Below, in pieces: positions 33,282-43,136 of a stretch of DNA of 64,000 bases. The translations under genes were made by a program, and so were the position numbers. The stretch comes from Alistipes sp. Zagget8 (GTDB lineage Bacteria > Bacteroidota > Bacteroidia > Bacteroidales > Rikenellaceae), in assembly GCA_001941065.1 (NCBI GenBank), contig MSHJ01000018.1, forward strand, positions 62,001 to 126,000, in the 5' to 3' direction. The notes beneath the pieces were generated by a model. That model had not been told where the DNA came from and did no database searches. It was given only the letters and a program-made list of their open reading frames with translations. How positions within the stretch are numbered: the first letter of the stretch is position 1; each line of letters begins with the position of its first letter.

Positions 33282-34817
33282 ATGAACAAACGTATCCCTC
33301 TTGGTGCTGCGTCTATAGTTCCCTTGCTCGCAGGGAGTTGTGCGGGCGATCCGGCAGTTTCCGTTCCGGAAAATGCCCGTCCGAACATTGTCTTCATCTT
33401 CTCCGACGACCTCGGTATCGGGGACCTGAGCTGCTACGGAGCGACGAAAGTCTCGACGCCCCATATCGACCGTCTGGCGTCTCAGGGGCAGCGTTTCACC
33501 AATGCCTATGCCACCTCCGCCACCAGTACGCCGTCGCGTTTCGGCCTGCTGACGGGCATGTACCCCTGGCGTCTTCCCAATACGCAGATCGCTCCTGGAA
33601 ATTCCGAACTCATCATCGACACCGAGTGCCATACGCTCGCCGACGCCCTGCACGATGCCGGTTATGTCACGGGCGCCGTTGGCAAATGGCATCTGGGGCT
33701 GGGGCCTGTCGGAGGCACGGATTTCAACGTCGAGATCCGTCCCGATGCCCGCGATATAGGTTTCGATTACGAATACCTCATCCCGGCCACGGTCGACCGC
33801 GTGCCGTGCGTCTTCGTGGAGAACGGCCATGTCGTGGGGCTGGACCCCTCCGATCCGATCACCGTGAACTATGACCACAAGGTCGGCGACTGGCCGACGG
33901 GCTCCGAGAATCCCGAACTGCTGAAGCTGCGTCCGAGCCACGGACACGACAATACGATCGTCAACGGCATTTCGCGCATCGGATGGATGACCGGAGGCCG
34001 CTCGGCGCTGTGGGTCGACGAAGGCATCGCCGACACGATCGCCCTGAAGGCCACGCAGTTCATCGCCCGACACAAGGACGAGCCGTTTTTCCTCTATATG
34101 GGAACCAACGATGTGCATGTGCCGCGCGTACCGCATCCCCGCTTTGCTGGCAAGAGCGGCATGGGGACCCGCGGCGACGTGATCCTGCAGCTCGACTGGA
34201 CGATCGGCGAGGTGATGCGCACATTGGACAGCCTCGGCATCGCCGACAATACGCTGCTGATTTTCACCTCCGACAACGGTCCCGCGATCGACGACGGTTA
34301 TCAGGACGAGGCGGCCATGCGGCTTGGAGGGCATACGCCTTCGGGCATCTACCGCGGCGGCAAGTACAGCCTTTACGAAGCCGGAACGCGTGTTCCGTTC
34401 ATCGTGCGGTGGCCCGCGTGTGTGAAACCGGGCGAGCAGGCCGCCGTTTTCTCGCAGATCGACGTTTACAGCTCGCTGGCGGCCCTGACCGGCGTCGCGC
34501 TGCCCGAAGGGGCTGCTCCCGACAGCCGCAACCACCTGCCCGAGCTGCTCGGCGCGGGGCACTCCGACCGTGAATATGTCATCGAGCAGAACCGCCAGAA
34601 TACGCTGGCGATCCTTTGCGGCGAATGGAAATACCTGGAACCGAGCGACAGGCAGAGCTATGAATACCGCAAGTCGGTCGAACTGGGCAATTCGCCCCGT
34701 CCGCAGCTATTCCGCATCTCGAAAGACCCGTGCGAGCGGCACGACGTGGCGGAACAGTATCCCGAAATCGTCGAAGAGCTCGCTGCAAAACTTAATGCCG
34801 TGAAGAAAGGGCGGTAG
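33282..34817 (+). CDS. Serine-type sulfatase, exported lipoprotein (S1 family)
   Basis: This encodes 511 residues. The lipobox LLAGSCAGD is followed by the sulfatase core: RPNIVFIFSDDLGIGDLSCYG (metal site), then SATSTPSRFGLLTG, whose Ser82-x-Pro-Ser-Arg motif is the serine form converted to formylglycine by anSME. VGKWHLGLG, PFFLYMGTNDVHVPR, FTSDNGPA and GGKYSLYEAGTRVPFIVRWP complete the active site. The enzyme removes sulfate esters outside the inner membrane. It opens the second uptake locus. The substrate cannot be read from sequence. An anSME gene is not in this window. Confidence 0.95.
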   Translation: MNKRIPLGAASIVPLLAGSCAGDPAVSVPENARPNIVFIFSDDLGIGDLSCYGATKVSTPHIDRLASQGQRFTNAYATSATSTPSRFGLLTGMYPWRLPNTQIAPGNSELIIDTECHTLADALHDAGYVTGAVGKWHLGLGPVGGTDFNVEIRPDARDIGFDYEYLIPATVDRVPCVFVENGHVVGLDPSDPITVNYDHKVGDWPTGSENPELLKLRPSHGHDNTIVNGISRIGWMTGGRSALWVDEGIADTIALKATQFIARHKDEPFFLYMGTNDVHVPRVPHPRFAGKSGMGTRGDVILQLDWTIGEVMRTLDSLGIADNTLLIFTSDNGPAIDDGYQDEAAMRLGGHTPSGIYRGGKYSLYEAGTRVPFIVRWPACVKPGEQAAVFSQIDVYSSLAALTGVALPEGAAPDSRNHLPELLGAGHSDREYVIEQNRQNTLAILCGEWKYLEPSDRQSYEYRKSVELGNSPRPQLFRISKDPCERHDVAEQYPEIVEELAAKLNAVKKGR

Positions 34818-34848
34818 AATTCCGAAACAACCATAAACAGATAAAACT

Positions 34849-35190
34849 ATGAAACGATTTTTTTGGATCGTCGGTTTGTTGGCGTGCGTATCGTTGGCAG
34901 CTTGCGACGACGACAATCCCGAAACCACCGACAGCGCCGTCGTCTACACGGCCGAAGGAAACGTCAACGCGGGCGATGTCGAGAAATCGATCACGCTCTA
35001 CACGACCTGCGACTGGACCGCAGCGGGCGATGAGTGGATCACGGTCGAGCCGGCCGGCGGATCGCGGGGTATTTTCGCCGTTCGCCTGAGCTTCGGCGCC
35101 AACGGCACGGGCAGTCCGAGGACCGGCACCGTGACCTTTACCGCCGGCTCCTACAAAGAAACCTATACATTCACCCAGAAAGCCGAATAA
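34849..35190 (+). CDS. Small BACON-domain lipoprotein
   Basis: This encodes 113 residues. The signal peptide and lipobox (LACVSLAACDDDNPE) precede one BACON-like domain: AGDVEKSITLYTTCDWTAAGDEWITVEPAGGSRG and a final YKETYTFTQKAE. It lies between the sulfatase and FecR and is short for a stand-alone binding protein. Ligand unknown. Gaps of about 31 and 11 bases on either side suggest cotranscription. Confidence 0.8.
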   Translation: MKRFFWIVGLLACVSLAACDDDNPETTDSAVVYTAEGNVNAGDVEKSITLYTTCDWTAAGDEWITVEPAGGSRGIFAVRLSFGANGTGSPRTGTVTFTAGSYKETYTFTQKAE

Positions 35191-35201
35191 CGGCGACTGC
35201 T

Positions 35202-36182
35202 ATGGACGAGAGAGAACGACAACGCCGAATCCTGAATTTCATCTATGCCCAGCCTGATATTCCGACCTCCGTCAGGCATGCTTTCAGGCAATGGATGGCG
35301 GATCAGGAGCGGAATCCGGAGGTCGACAGACTGATGGAAGAGCTGTGGGAGACCAACGATGCGGAAGCTTCGCCGGAAAAGATCCGGAAGGGGTTGGATC
35401 GACTGCATGCGAAGATTCGCAGGAGCCGCCTGCGGCGTGTGCTCCGGTATGCCGGTGCGGCGGCCGCCGCTGTCCTGATGTTTGCGGGGGGCTATTTTTC
35501 CGCCACCCGTTCCGAAGAGCCAGTCGAGCGGATTACGCTGGTGACGGCGAAAGGGCACATGGGAGAATTCACCCTGCCCGACGGCTCGCGCGTATGGCTC
35601 AACGAAGAGAGCCGGCTCGCATACGACGCCGATTTTTCCGGCAGGGTCCGCGAGGTGACGCTCTCGGGAGAAGCCTTTTTCGAGGTCGAACAGGATTCGC
35701 TGCGGCCGTTCCGCGTCGATATGGGAGGGCTGGAGATCGAGGTGCTGGGCACGTCGTTCGACGCGATCGGATATGCGGCCGATCCTGCCCGGCAGGTCAT
35801 CCTCAAAAGCGGTTCCGTCAGCATCTCGGGCGAAGGGCTTTCCCGTCCGGTCCGGCTTTGTCCCGACCAGAAATTCACACAGAACGTGCTTCAGGGCGAA
35901 TTCTCCATTGAGCAGGTCGATGCACGGAATTACTGTCAGTGGTTCGAGGAGCGTCTGGTATTCTACAATATGCCGCTGGCGGACATCATGGTCAACCTGG
36001 AACGCAAATACCATGTCGAGATCGTGCTTTCGTCCTCGCTTCCCGCCGACCGACGGTTGTCGCTGGTCGTTCAGCACGAACCGTTGGAAGACATCATGGA
36101 GGTAATTTCGAGACTGATGCCGGTCCGTTGCCAGATCGACGGCGACCGGGTGTTCGTCACGAACCGGGGCAAATCCAGATAA
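35202..36182 (+). CDS. FecR-type anti-sigma factor of the second uptake locus
   Basis: This encodes 326 residues: an N-terminal cytoplasmic region (1-85), one membrane helix (YAGAAAAAVLMFAGGYFSA), the FecR domain (EFTLPDGSRVWLNEESRLAYD, GEAFFEVEQDSLRPFRVD, VLGTSFDAIGYAADPARQV) and a DUF4974-type end (MPLADIMVNLERKYHVEIVL). ATG 35202 gives a normal FecR start. No sigma gene lies next to it. The nearest ECF sigma (46890) is more than ten kilobases downstream, past the structural genes. FecR proteins restrain that sigma until signalled by the transporter. Confidence 0.92.
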   Translation: MDERERQRRILNFIYAQPDIPTSVRHAFRQWMADQERNPEVDRLMEELWETNDAEASPEKIRKGLDRLHAKIRRSRLRRVLRYAGAAAAAVLMFAGGYFSATRSEEPVERITLVTAKGHMGEFTLPDGSRVWLNEESRLAYDADFSGRVREVTLSGEAFFEVEQDSLRPFRVDMGGLEIEVLGTSFDAIGYAADPARQVILKSGSVSISGEGLSRPVRLCPDQKFTQNVLQGEFSIEQVDARNYCQWFEERLVFYNMPLADIMVNLERKYHVEIVLSSSLPADRRLSLVVQHEPLEDIMEVISRLMPVRCQIDGDRVFVTNRGKSR

Positions 36183-36219
36183 ACTCACAGCGAAAAACCT
36201 AATAACAAACCAAGTAATT

Positions 36220-39200
36220 ATGAATGAACCGAATTTCTACCTGAAAACGATGTGGCGGGGAGTGCTGGCCGTCGTCCTGTGTGCCTGCTTCGCCATTCCG
36301 GCGCGGGCACAGACGCCGGTCGTCACGCTCGACGCCCGGAACGTCACCATCAAGGAACTCCTGCAGCGGATCGAGGCGGTGAGTCCTTACACGTTCGCTT
36401 ATGTGAATGCCGAGATCGATACGCCTCCTCATCGGAAGGTTACGGTGAAAGCCGAAAACCGGAGTATCGAATCCATCCTTGCGGAGGTCCTTCCCGATGT
36501 GAGCGTCGAGATCAAAGGCCGCAAGATCATCCTCACCGCCAAGCCGAAAGAGGCACCGAAGGCCGCAGCCGACGCCGCCCGCACGGTGAAGGGCCGCGTG
36601 ACCGACGAAAACGGGGCGCCCGTGATCGGCGCCACCGTCATCCTGAAAGGCACCACGACGGGTACGGCGACGGGGCTCGACGGCGAATATGCACTGTCGA
36701 TCCGCCAGAAAAACGCGGTGCTCGAAGTGTCGCTGATCGGTTATAACAAAGTTTCCGTCGCACTCTCGGACACCCAGACCGAGGCCGACGTACAGCTCGC
36801 TTCCGAAGCGATCGCCGTGGACAACGTGGTGGTTGTGGGCTACGGCGTGCAGAACAAGCGCGACGTGACGACGTCGATCGCGTCGATCAAGGCCGAGGAT
36901 TTCAAAGGGCTTGCGACGACCGATTTCCGCGACGCCATGGCCGCCAAGATGCCGGGCGTGCAGGTGCTCCAGCTGGGCGGCCAGCCCAACGGCAACGTCT
37001 CGATCCGCATCCGCGGCATTCAGTCCGCCACGTCGGGCAACGAGCCGCTCTACGTCATCGACGGCGTTCCGTGCGACGCCCGGGCCTTCTCGAACCTCGA
37101 CAGCAACGACATCGAGAGCCTCGAGGTGCTCAAGGACGCTTCGGCGGCGGCGATCTACGGTTCGCGCGGCTCGTGCGGTGTCATCCTCATCACGACCAAG
37201 CGCGGCCAGGACGAACATCCCGTGATCCGTTACGACGGTCAGTTCAGCGTCTCGGGCGTGTCGAAAACCTATGATATGCTCAATGCCTACGAGTTCGCGC
37301 AGCTCTACAAGGAGTCGCGCGACAACGCCTATCTGACGGAGGTGCCGTCGGGGTCGATCGACGATCCCTACAACGAACGCGGGGCAACGGGCTATTACAA
37401 GGTTCTGCCCATCATCACCGCCTATCTCGAAGACAAGAGCGGCACGCTGACCGACACCGACTGGCAGGACGCCATCTTCCGCACGGCCCTGGCGCACAAG
37501 CACAGTCTTTCGGTTTCGGGCCGCACCAAGACGCTGAGCTATTACGTCGGTGCCAACTACCTCTACCGCGAGGGAACGATCATCGGGTCGGATTTCGAGC
37601 GTTATGGAATGCGGGCCAATATCGACGGCAAGCGCAAGCGGCTGAAATACGGCGCCAGCTTCTCGCCCTCCTACTCGAAATACAATTTCGTGGATGCGGA
37701 CGCCCAGTACGGAAACGACGGTGTGATCGCTTCGGCGCTGATGGCGGCTCCGATCTTCCCGGTCTACAACGCCGACGGCTCCTACAACTGGGACAACAAC
37801 GGCTATCTGCGCCTCGAGGAGAACGGCGTGAGCGACACGCAGTTCAACGAAACGCTGAACCCCGTGGCGCTGGCACTCGAGATCGACGACGTGCGCGAAC
37901 GGCTCAATATGCAGGGCAGCGTCTATGCCTCCTACGAATTCATCGACGGGCTGGAATACAAGATCACGGCCGGCGGCGACTACTACAACTATTTGCGCAA
38001 CTACTACCGGCCGTCGTATATTCCGCTGAAGAACAAGGCCAATTACAAGGACCCGTCGAATCCCACGGCGAAGAGCATCACCAACTCCTATTTCCATTGG
38101 ACGCTCTCGAACCAGCTCTCTTTTTCGCGCCGTTTCGGCGACCATTCGCTCAACGCCGTGGCCGTCTGGGAGGCGGAAAAGGAGCATGTCAAAACGTCGC
38201 AGATCGTCGGCACGGGGGTCAAGGGCGACGACAAAATCCGCACCACGAAGGGCAAGACCATCGACCCGGCGGAGACCTACAACAACGAGTATGCCTACAC
38301 GTTCGCCTCGTGGCTCGTGCGTGCGCAGTACTCCTACAAGGGCCGTTACATGGTTTCGGCGTCGATCCGCGGCGACGGTTCGTCGCGCTTCGCCCCCAAC
38401 ACCCGGTGGGGTTATTTCCCGGCGGCCTCCCTGGGCTGGCGCATTAGCGACGAGAGCTTCCTGCGCGACGTGAAATGGATCGACGACCTCAAGCTGCGTC
38501 TCAGCGTCGGCGTGACGGGCAATGCCCAGATCGGCAACTCGGAATATCTGCAGCTCTACGGTTCGACGAACGTCGACCTCGGCAACGGACTCCGGCCGCA
38601 GGTCTATCCTTCGCAGATCGCCAATCCCGATCTGGGCTGGGAGCGCAATACGCAGTATGACGTGGGTCTGGACCTCAGTTTCTGGAAAGGAACGCTGGGC
38701 CTGACCGCCGACTACTACTATTCGAAGACTACCGATATGTTGTTCGACGTTCCGGTTTCGTCCGTGTCGGGACTCACGTCATCCAACATGAATATCGGTT
38801 CGATGGAGAATCAGGGCGTGGAGCTGGGGCTCACCTCGCGGCGGCGCTTCGGGGACTTTTCCTATTCGTTTTCGGCCAACTGGTCGCTCAACCGCAACAA
38901 GGTGCTGAGCCTCGGCGAAGGGAATGCCGACATCATCAAGGAGGCGTCGTTCGACGGAGCCTATTACATCACGCGCGTGGGCCAGCCCGTCGGGTGCTAC
39001 TACCTGCTCGTGCAGGACGGCATTTTCCACAACAAGGAGGAGTTGAACTCCTATCCCCATTTCAGCACCACGCAGGTGGGTGATTTCCGCTTCGTCGATG
39101 CCAACGGCAACGGTATTCTCGAAGAGGATGCCGACCGTGTGATCGTGGGCAACTACATGCCCGACTTTTACTACGGCTTCTCGGTCAATCTCTCCTGGAA

Positions 39201-39651
39201 GGGCTTCGACCTGGCGGCCAATTTCCAGGGTGTCTACGGCAACGAGATCCTGAACCTCGAACGCCGCTACCTGATGAGCAATTCCATGAGCCAGAACATG
39301 ACCCGGGACGCATTGCAGCGTTTCCCCTACGGCGAGATGAACCGTCCGAACCGCAAGCTGACGGGCAATACCGCCGCCTGCACCTCGACTTTCCACGTCG
39401 AGGACGGCTCCTACCTGCGCCTGCAGAACCTCTCGCTGGGCTACACCTTCCCCGACAAGTGGACCCGCAAGGCCGGCATCTCGAAGCTGCGCGTCTACGT
39501 GCAGGGGTCGAACCTCTTCACGTGGACCGACTATTCGGGTTACAATCCCGAGGTCAGCAACCATGCGAGCGACGCCCTGCGGCCGGGCGAGGACTACTGC
39601 TCTTATCCGCTGGCACGCACGTTCAGCGTCGGCATCAATTTCAACCTCTAA
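36220..39651 (+). CDS. SusC/RagA-family TonB-dependent transporter with STN domain
   Basis: This encodes 1143 residues. Signal peptide (VLAVVLCACFAIPARAQ), STN domain (VTLDARNVTIKELLQRIEAVSPYTFAY ... KGRKIILTAK), carboxypeptidase-like repeat (VKGRVTDENGAPVIGATVILKG), TonB box (DNVVVVGYGVQNKRD), plug (GNVSIRIRGIQSATSGNEPLYVIDGVP, DASAAAIYGSRGSCGVILITTKRG) and a 22-strand-type barrel ending in RTFSVGINFNL. The STN domain lets it signal to the FecR encoded just upstream. Unlike the first SusC it is intact. It imports whatever ligand the SusD at 39664 binds. Confidence 0.95.
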   Translation: MNEPNFYLKTMWRGVLAVVLCACFAIPARAQTPVVTLDARNVTIKELLQRIEAVSPYTFAYVNAEIDTPPHRKVTVKAENRSIESILAEVLPDVSVEIKGRKIILTAKPKEAPKAAADAARTVKGRVTDENGAPVIGATVILKGTTTGTATGLDGEYALSIRQKNAVLEVSLIGYNKVSVALSDTQTEADVQLASEAIAVDNVVVVGYGVQNKRDVTTSIASIKAEDFKGLATTDFRDAMAAKMPGVQVLQLGGQPNGNVSIRIRGIQSATSGNEPLYVIDGVPCDARAFSNLDSNDIESLEVLKDASAAAIYGSRGSCGVILITTKRGQDEHPVIRYDGQFSVSGVSKTYDMLNAYEFAQLYKESRDNAYLTEVPSGSIDDPYNERGATGYYKVLPIITAYLEDKSGTLTDTDWQDAIFRTALAHKHSLSVSGRTKTLSYYVGANYLYREGTIIGSDFERYGMRANIDGKRKRLKYGASFSPSYSKYNFVDADAQYGNDGVIASALMAAPIFPVYNADGSYNWDNNGYLRLEENGVSDTQFNETLNPVALALEIDDVRERLNMQGSVYASYEFIDGLEYKITAGGDYYNYLRNYYRPSYIPLKNKANYKDPSNPTAKSITNSYFHWTLSNQLSFSRRFGDHSLNAVAVWEAEKEHVKTSQIVGTGVKGDDKIRTTKGKTIDPAETYNNEYAYTFASWLVRAQYSYKGRYMVSASIRGDGSSRFAPNTRWGYFPAASLGWRISDESFLRDVKWIDDLKLRLSVGVTGNAQIGNSEYLQLYGSTNVDLGNGLRPQVYPSQIANPDLGWERNTQYDVGLDLSFWKGTLGLTADYYYSKTTDMLFDVPVSSVSGLTSSNMNIGSMENQGVELGLTSRRRFGDFSYSFSANWSLNRNKVLSLGEGNADIIKEASFDGAYYITRVGQPVGCYYLLVQDGIFHNKEELNSYPHFSTTQVGDFRFVDANGNGILEEDADRVIVGNYMPDFYYGFSVNLSWKGFDLAANFQGVYGNEILNLERRYLMSNSMSQNMTRDALQRFPYGEMNRPNRKLTGNTAACTSTFHVEDGSYLRLQNLSLGYTFPDKWTRKAGISKLRVYVQGSNLFTWTDYSGYNPEVSNHASDALRPGEDYCSYPLARTFSVGINFNL

Positions 39652-39663
39652 TCGACCGGAATC

Positions 39664-41052
39664 ATGAAATCAACATATTATCTTTTACTGGGCGTCGCAG
39701 CCCTCGGGGCGGCTTCCTGCACCGACAGCTTCTTCGAACAGTACCCGAGCAACAGCGTCACGGAGAACAACTACTACATTACCGACGACGATTTCGACCA
39801 GGGCGTGGCGGCCTGCTACCACAAGCTCAAGACCCAGATGGGCTACCATCTCAACGAACTGGCCTACCGCAGCGACGAGTGCTGCAAACAGGCCATGACC
39901 GTTTCCGATGCGTCGACCTACTATTTCGACCATTTCGAGGAGAACTCCAGCAACGCCATCATGAGCGATATCTGGAATGCCTGGTACAACGGCATCTACC
40001 GCTGCAACGATGTGCTCGACCATCTCGAAGGCCGTGAGGAACTGGCCAATTACGACAAATACCGCGGCGAAGTCCTGTTCATGCGGTCGTGGTGGTATTT
40101 CAACCTTTACAGGGCTTTCGGCGTCGTGCCCATTGCGCACAAAGTCGTGTCTCCGGCCGATGCCAAGACGATCCGCCGCTGCACGGACGACGAGATGTAC
40201 GCCCTGCTGACGGGTGATCTGGCCGAGGCGGCCCGGCTGCTGCCGGCGTCGAAGGGTGCCGAGAAAGCCCGTGTCACCGATATTGCGGCGTGGACACTCC
40301 TCGCGAAGGTCTACCTCACGTTCGGCAAGCCCGGCGAGGCCAAGACGGTTCTCGAAGAGGCGATGAAGAATCCCAACTACGGACTGGTGAACACTACGGC
40401 GGACGCCTTCAACGTGAAAAACAAGTTCAACAAGGAGATCATTTTCGCGCTCTACTACAACAAGGCCAACGATACGGGCCACGGTTACTGGTATTCGACC
40501 ACCAAACCCGAAGAAGCGCAGCTGACGCAGCCCGCTCCGGTATTCCGGGCGCTTTACGACGCGCGGGACAACCGTCTGCCGCTGATCGCCGAGTACACGG
40601 AGGACAAAAAGGGAACCTGGCTGCTGAACAAATGGTTCGACAACCGGAACGATGCCCTGAAAGGCAACGTGGTGGAGAACGACTTTCCGCACCTGCGCTA
40701 TGCCGACGTGGTGCTGATGTACGCCGAGGCGCTGGCCGAATCGGGCAGCAGCCTGGGCGATGCGCTGGAGTGGCTCAACAAGACCCGCACGCGGGCCGGG
40801 CTGGATGCGCTCAAGGCCGAAGACGTTCCCTCGAAGGGGGCCTTCATCGAAGCGCTCGCCGATGAACGCGGCCGCGAGTTCGCACTCGAAGGCCACCGCT
40901 GGTTCGACCTCGTGCGACTGGGGCTGGCGCTCGACCGCTTCCACGAAATGGGCTACAAGCTCGATGCGCACAATCTGCTGTTTCCCATTCCGCAGAACCA
41001 GATCGAGATCGTCAACGACAAGACGATACTCTGGCAGAACCCCGGTTACTGA
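39664..41052 (+). CDS. SusD/RagB-family substrate-binding lipoprotein of the second locus
   Basis: This encodes 462 residues. The lipobox GAASCTDSF precedes SusD helices (DDDFDQGVAACYHKLK, NAWYNGIYRCNDVLDHLE, EVLFMRSWWYFNLYRAFGVVPIA) and the C-terminal set LRYADVVLMYAEALAESG, WLNKTRTRAGLDAL, ERGREFALEGHRWFDLVRLGLAL and LFPIPQNQIEI. It lies 12 bases after SusC and forms the lid of that transporter. Ligand specificity cannot be inferred. Confidence 0.95.
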   Translation: MKSTYYLLLGVAALGAASCTDSFFEQYPSNSVTENNYYITDDDFDQGVAACYHKLKTQMGYHLNELAYRSDECCKQAMTVSDASTYYFDHFEENSSNAIMSDIWNAWYNGIYRCNDVLDHLEGREELANYDKYRGEVLFMRSWWYFNLYRAFGVVPIAHKVVSPADAKTIRRCTDDEMYALLTGDLAEAARLLPASKGAEKARVTDIAAWTLLAKVYLTFGKPGEAKTVLEEAMKNPNYGLVNTTADAFNVKNKFNKEIIFALYYNKANDTGHGYWYSTTKPEEAQLTQPAPVFRALYDARDNRLPLIAEYTEDKKGTWLLNKWFDNRNDALKGNVVENDFPHLRYADVVLMYAEALAESGSSLGDALEWLNKTRTRAGLDALKAEDVPSKGAFIEALADERGREFALEGHRWFDLVRLGLALDRFHEMGYKLDAHNLLFPIPQNQIEIVNDKTILWQNPGY

Positions 41053-41079
41053 TCGTAAAAATTCAAAGCTGTTTCAATC

Positions 41080-43116
41080 ATGAAAAAACTGATTCATATA
41101 TGCATCCTGTCGGGCCTCGCGGCGCTTGCCGCGTCGTGCTGGACCGAAGACATTCCCGAAGCCGGCGCCGCACGGCATCAGGTCGAGGCGCTCACGGCCA
41201 CGCCCGGCGACGAAGAGGTGACCCTCGCCTGGGAGATTCCCGACGGGTGGAACCCGACCGATTACATCGTCTTCTATACCGACGAGGAGTCGCAGACCGT
41301 GACGCTGCGCACCGGCGGCGCAAGCCGGTATGTCGTCGACAAACTGACCAACGGCATCTCCTATAATTTCAATGTGCAGGCCGTTTACGGCAAACTGATC
41401 TCCAACGCCGTAACCGTGGCGGGCCGGCCTTCCACGTCGCGTCTTCCGGTCACGGACCTCACGGTTACGGACACGGGCGACGGCTATGTGGCACTCGCAT
41501 GGTCCGCACCTTCGACCCTCGTGGAGAAATATACGCTCTCCTATTACAACGAGGATACGCCGGGCGATATCCGGACGCAGGAGATCGGCAAGGAGGAGAC
41601 GGCCTACCGGTGCGAAGGGCTCACCAACGACAAGAACTGGTTTTTCTTGCTGGCGGCCGAATACGCGAAGGGAGCGGCCGAAGCGGATGTGGTCCGTGCC
41701 ATGCCGACCAAGGCCATTCCCTATTTCATCTCCTCGGAAACGGCGGCTGTCGACCAGCCCGTCACGTTCGAATTCAACCGGACGGCCTATGCCGATGCGA
41801 GCGACGTGACGTGGACCTTCCCCGACGGTGCGGTCCTCACGGGCGACAAGATTCTTTCGGGATTCAAGACCACGGGCAGCCAGATCGTCATGCTGTCGGC
41901 GAAGATCGACGAATCGCTGCGCGAGTGGAAAATCACGGTCGAAATCCGTCCTTACGTCGTCAATTTCATGGATTGGGAGCAGGCCGACGGCGCCAAATAC
42001 GAAAGCCCCACTTACACATGTCCGGTGCTTTCGCCCGATGCCGGAACGGTGTATGTCAATACGGGCAACAAGGTCAGCAACCTCTATGCTTTCGACGTGC
42101 GTACCGGCAAAAACAAATGGACGTTCAAGCCGACCGATAACGGCGATATGCAGGCCGAATCGAAATCGATGGTGGCCGTCAATCCGGTATCGGGCGACAT
42201 CTACTACGGAACCAGCGCCGGCGGGCAGTTCTATGCCGTGAAGCCGGACGGTACGCTGCACTGGAAATTCAGCAAATGCGGATCGATGAACTCGGCGCCT
42301 CCCGCTGTCAGCGCCGACGGCACGGTGGTCTACATCGCCGATGCAAAAGGCGATCTCTATGCGCTCGACGCCGAGACCGGCACGGAGCGGTGGAGTGCAC
42401 CCTACGCGGCCGGCAGCTGCGGTTACGGCTTGCTGGTCAACGGCGGCGAGGTGGTCCTGGGGGCCAAAACGGCGATCCATTTCGTGAACGCCGCCGACGG
42501 CTCGAAGATCGAAGCAGTCTCGGTTTCGATCGTCAACTCGATCGGTTTCGCCGTGAGTCCCGACCGGAAGAAGGCTTATTTCGCTTACGCCACGACCCTG
42601 GCGGCCGTCGATCTGGACTCGCACACGCTGTATGCCCGGAGTGCAGCCGGAGGGGACAACTATTACCAGCCCATCGTAGCCGGTGACGGAACGGTTTTCG
42701 CCGGAACGAAAGACGGATATGTGCGGTTCTTCTCGTCCGATTTGCAGACGATGATTCATGAAGAGCAGCCGAGCAGCGTGAAGAAAAACACCTTCAATTT
42801 CACGCGCCCGCTGGTCGATGCGAACAACCGCTTCTATATTATGGCGTCCGGCAGCACTACGGAGGATAGCCTCGTGCTGGAGTACGATACGTCCGGAAAC
42901 AAGATCTCCGACTGGAGTTACACACAGAACAACGGCCAGAACGGCTGCAACCTCGCGGACGGCGTATTATATACCGTCAACCAGGGTTCCGGAGACGGCG
43001 GGAACGGTCTTTTTATCGGTAAATACATCGGGGCGGCACGCGGCAAGGGCTGGTCGTCGCATGGAGGCGACCACTGCGGTTCGGGCTGTATTCAGTCGTC
43101 GCTGATCGAATGGTAA
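41080..43116 (+). CDS. Lipoprotein with FN3-like and PQQ-type beta-propeller domains
   Basis: This encodes 678 residues. The lipobox AALAASCWTED begins it. Two fibronectin-III-like domains (VEALTATPGDEEVTLAWEIPDG; VTDLTVTDTGDGYVALAWSAP) are followed by a PKD-like stretch (PVTFEFNRTAYADASDVTWTFPDGAVLTG) and then a propeller of PQQ-like blades (TVYVNTGNKVSNLYAFDVRTGKNKWTF, VSGDIYYGTSAGGQFYAVKPDGTLHWKF, VVYIADAKGDLYALDAETGTERW). The residues seen are structural; no quinone-enzyme signature is visible. It stands in the SusE/SusF position, so a surface ligand-binding role is inferred. Confidence 0.82.
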   Translation: MKKLIHICILSGLAALAASCWTEDIPEAGAARHQVEALTATPGDEEVTLAWEIPDGWNPTDYIVFYTDEESQTVTLRTGGASRYVVDKLTNGISYNFNVQAVYGKLISNAVTVAGRPSTSRLPVTDLTVTDTGDGYVALAWSAPSTLVEKYTLSYYNEDTPGDIRTQEIGKEETAYRCEGLTNDKNWFFLLAAEYAKGAAEADVVRAMPTKAIPYFISSETAAVDQPVTFEFNRTAYADASDVTWTFPDGAVLTGDKILSGFKTTGSQIVMLSAKIDESLREWKITVEIRPYVVNFMDWEQADGAKYESPTYTCPVLSPDAGTVYVNTGNKVSNLYAFDVRTGKNKWTFKPTDNGDMQAESKSMVAVNPVSGDIYYGTSAGGQFYAVKPDGTLHWKFSKCGSMNSAPPAVSADGTVVYIADAKGDLYALDAETGTERWSAPYAAGSCGYGLLVNGGEVVLGAKTAIHFVNAADGSKIEAVSVSIVNSIGFAVSPDRKKAYFAYATTLAAVDLDSHTLYARSAAGGDNYYQPIVAGDGTVFAGTKDGYVRFFSSDLQTMIHEEQPSSVKKNTFNFTRPLVDANNRFYIMASGSTTEDSLVLEYDTSGNKISDWSYTQNNGQNGCNLADGVLYTVNQGSGDGGNGLFIGKYIGAARGKGWSSHGGDHCGSGCIQSSLIEW

Positions 43117-43136
43117 TGAAAAACTGAACGAAAAAA

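Noticed and set aside
36199..38187. A 662-residue minus-strand open reading frame opposite the second SusC
   Set aside because: The plus strand carries a complete SusC; the antisense translation shows only repetitive Arg/Val/Asp composition.
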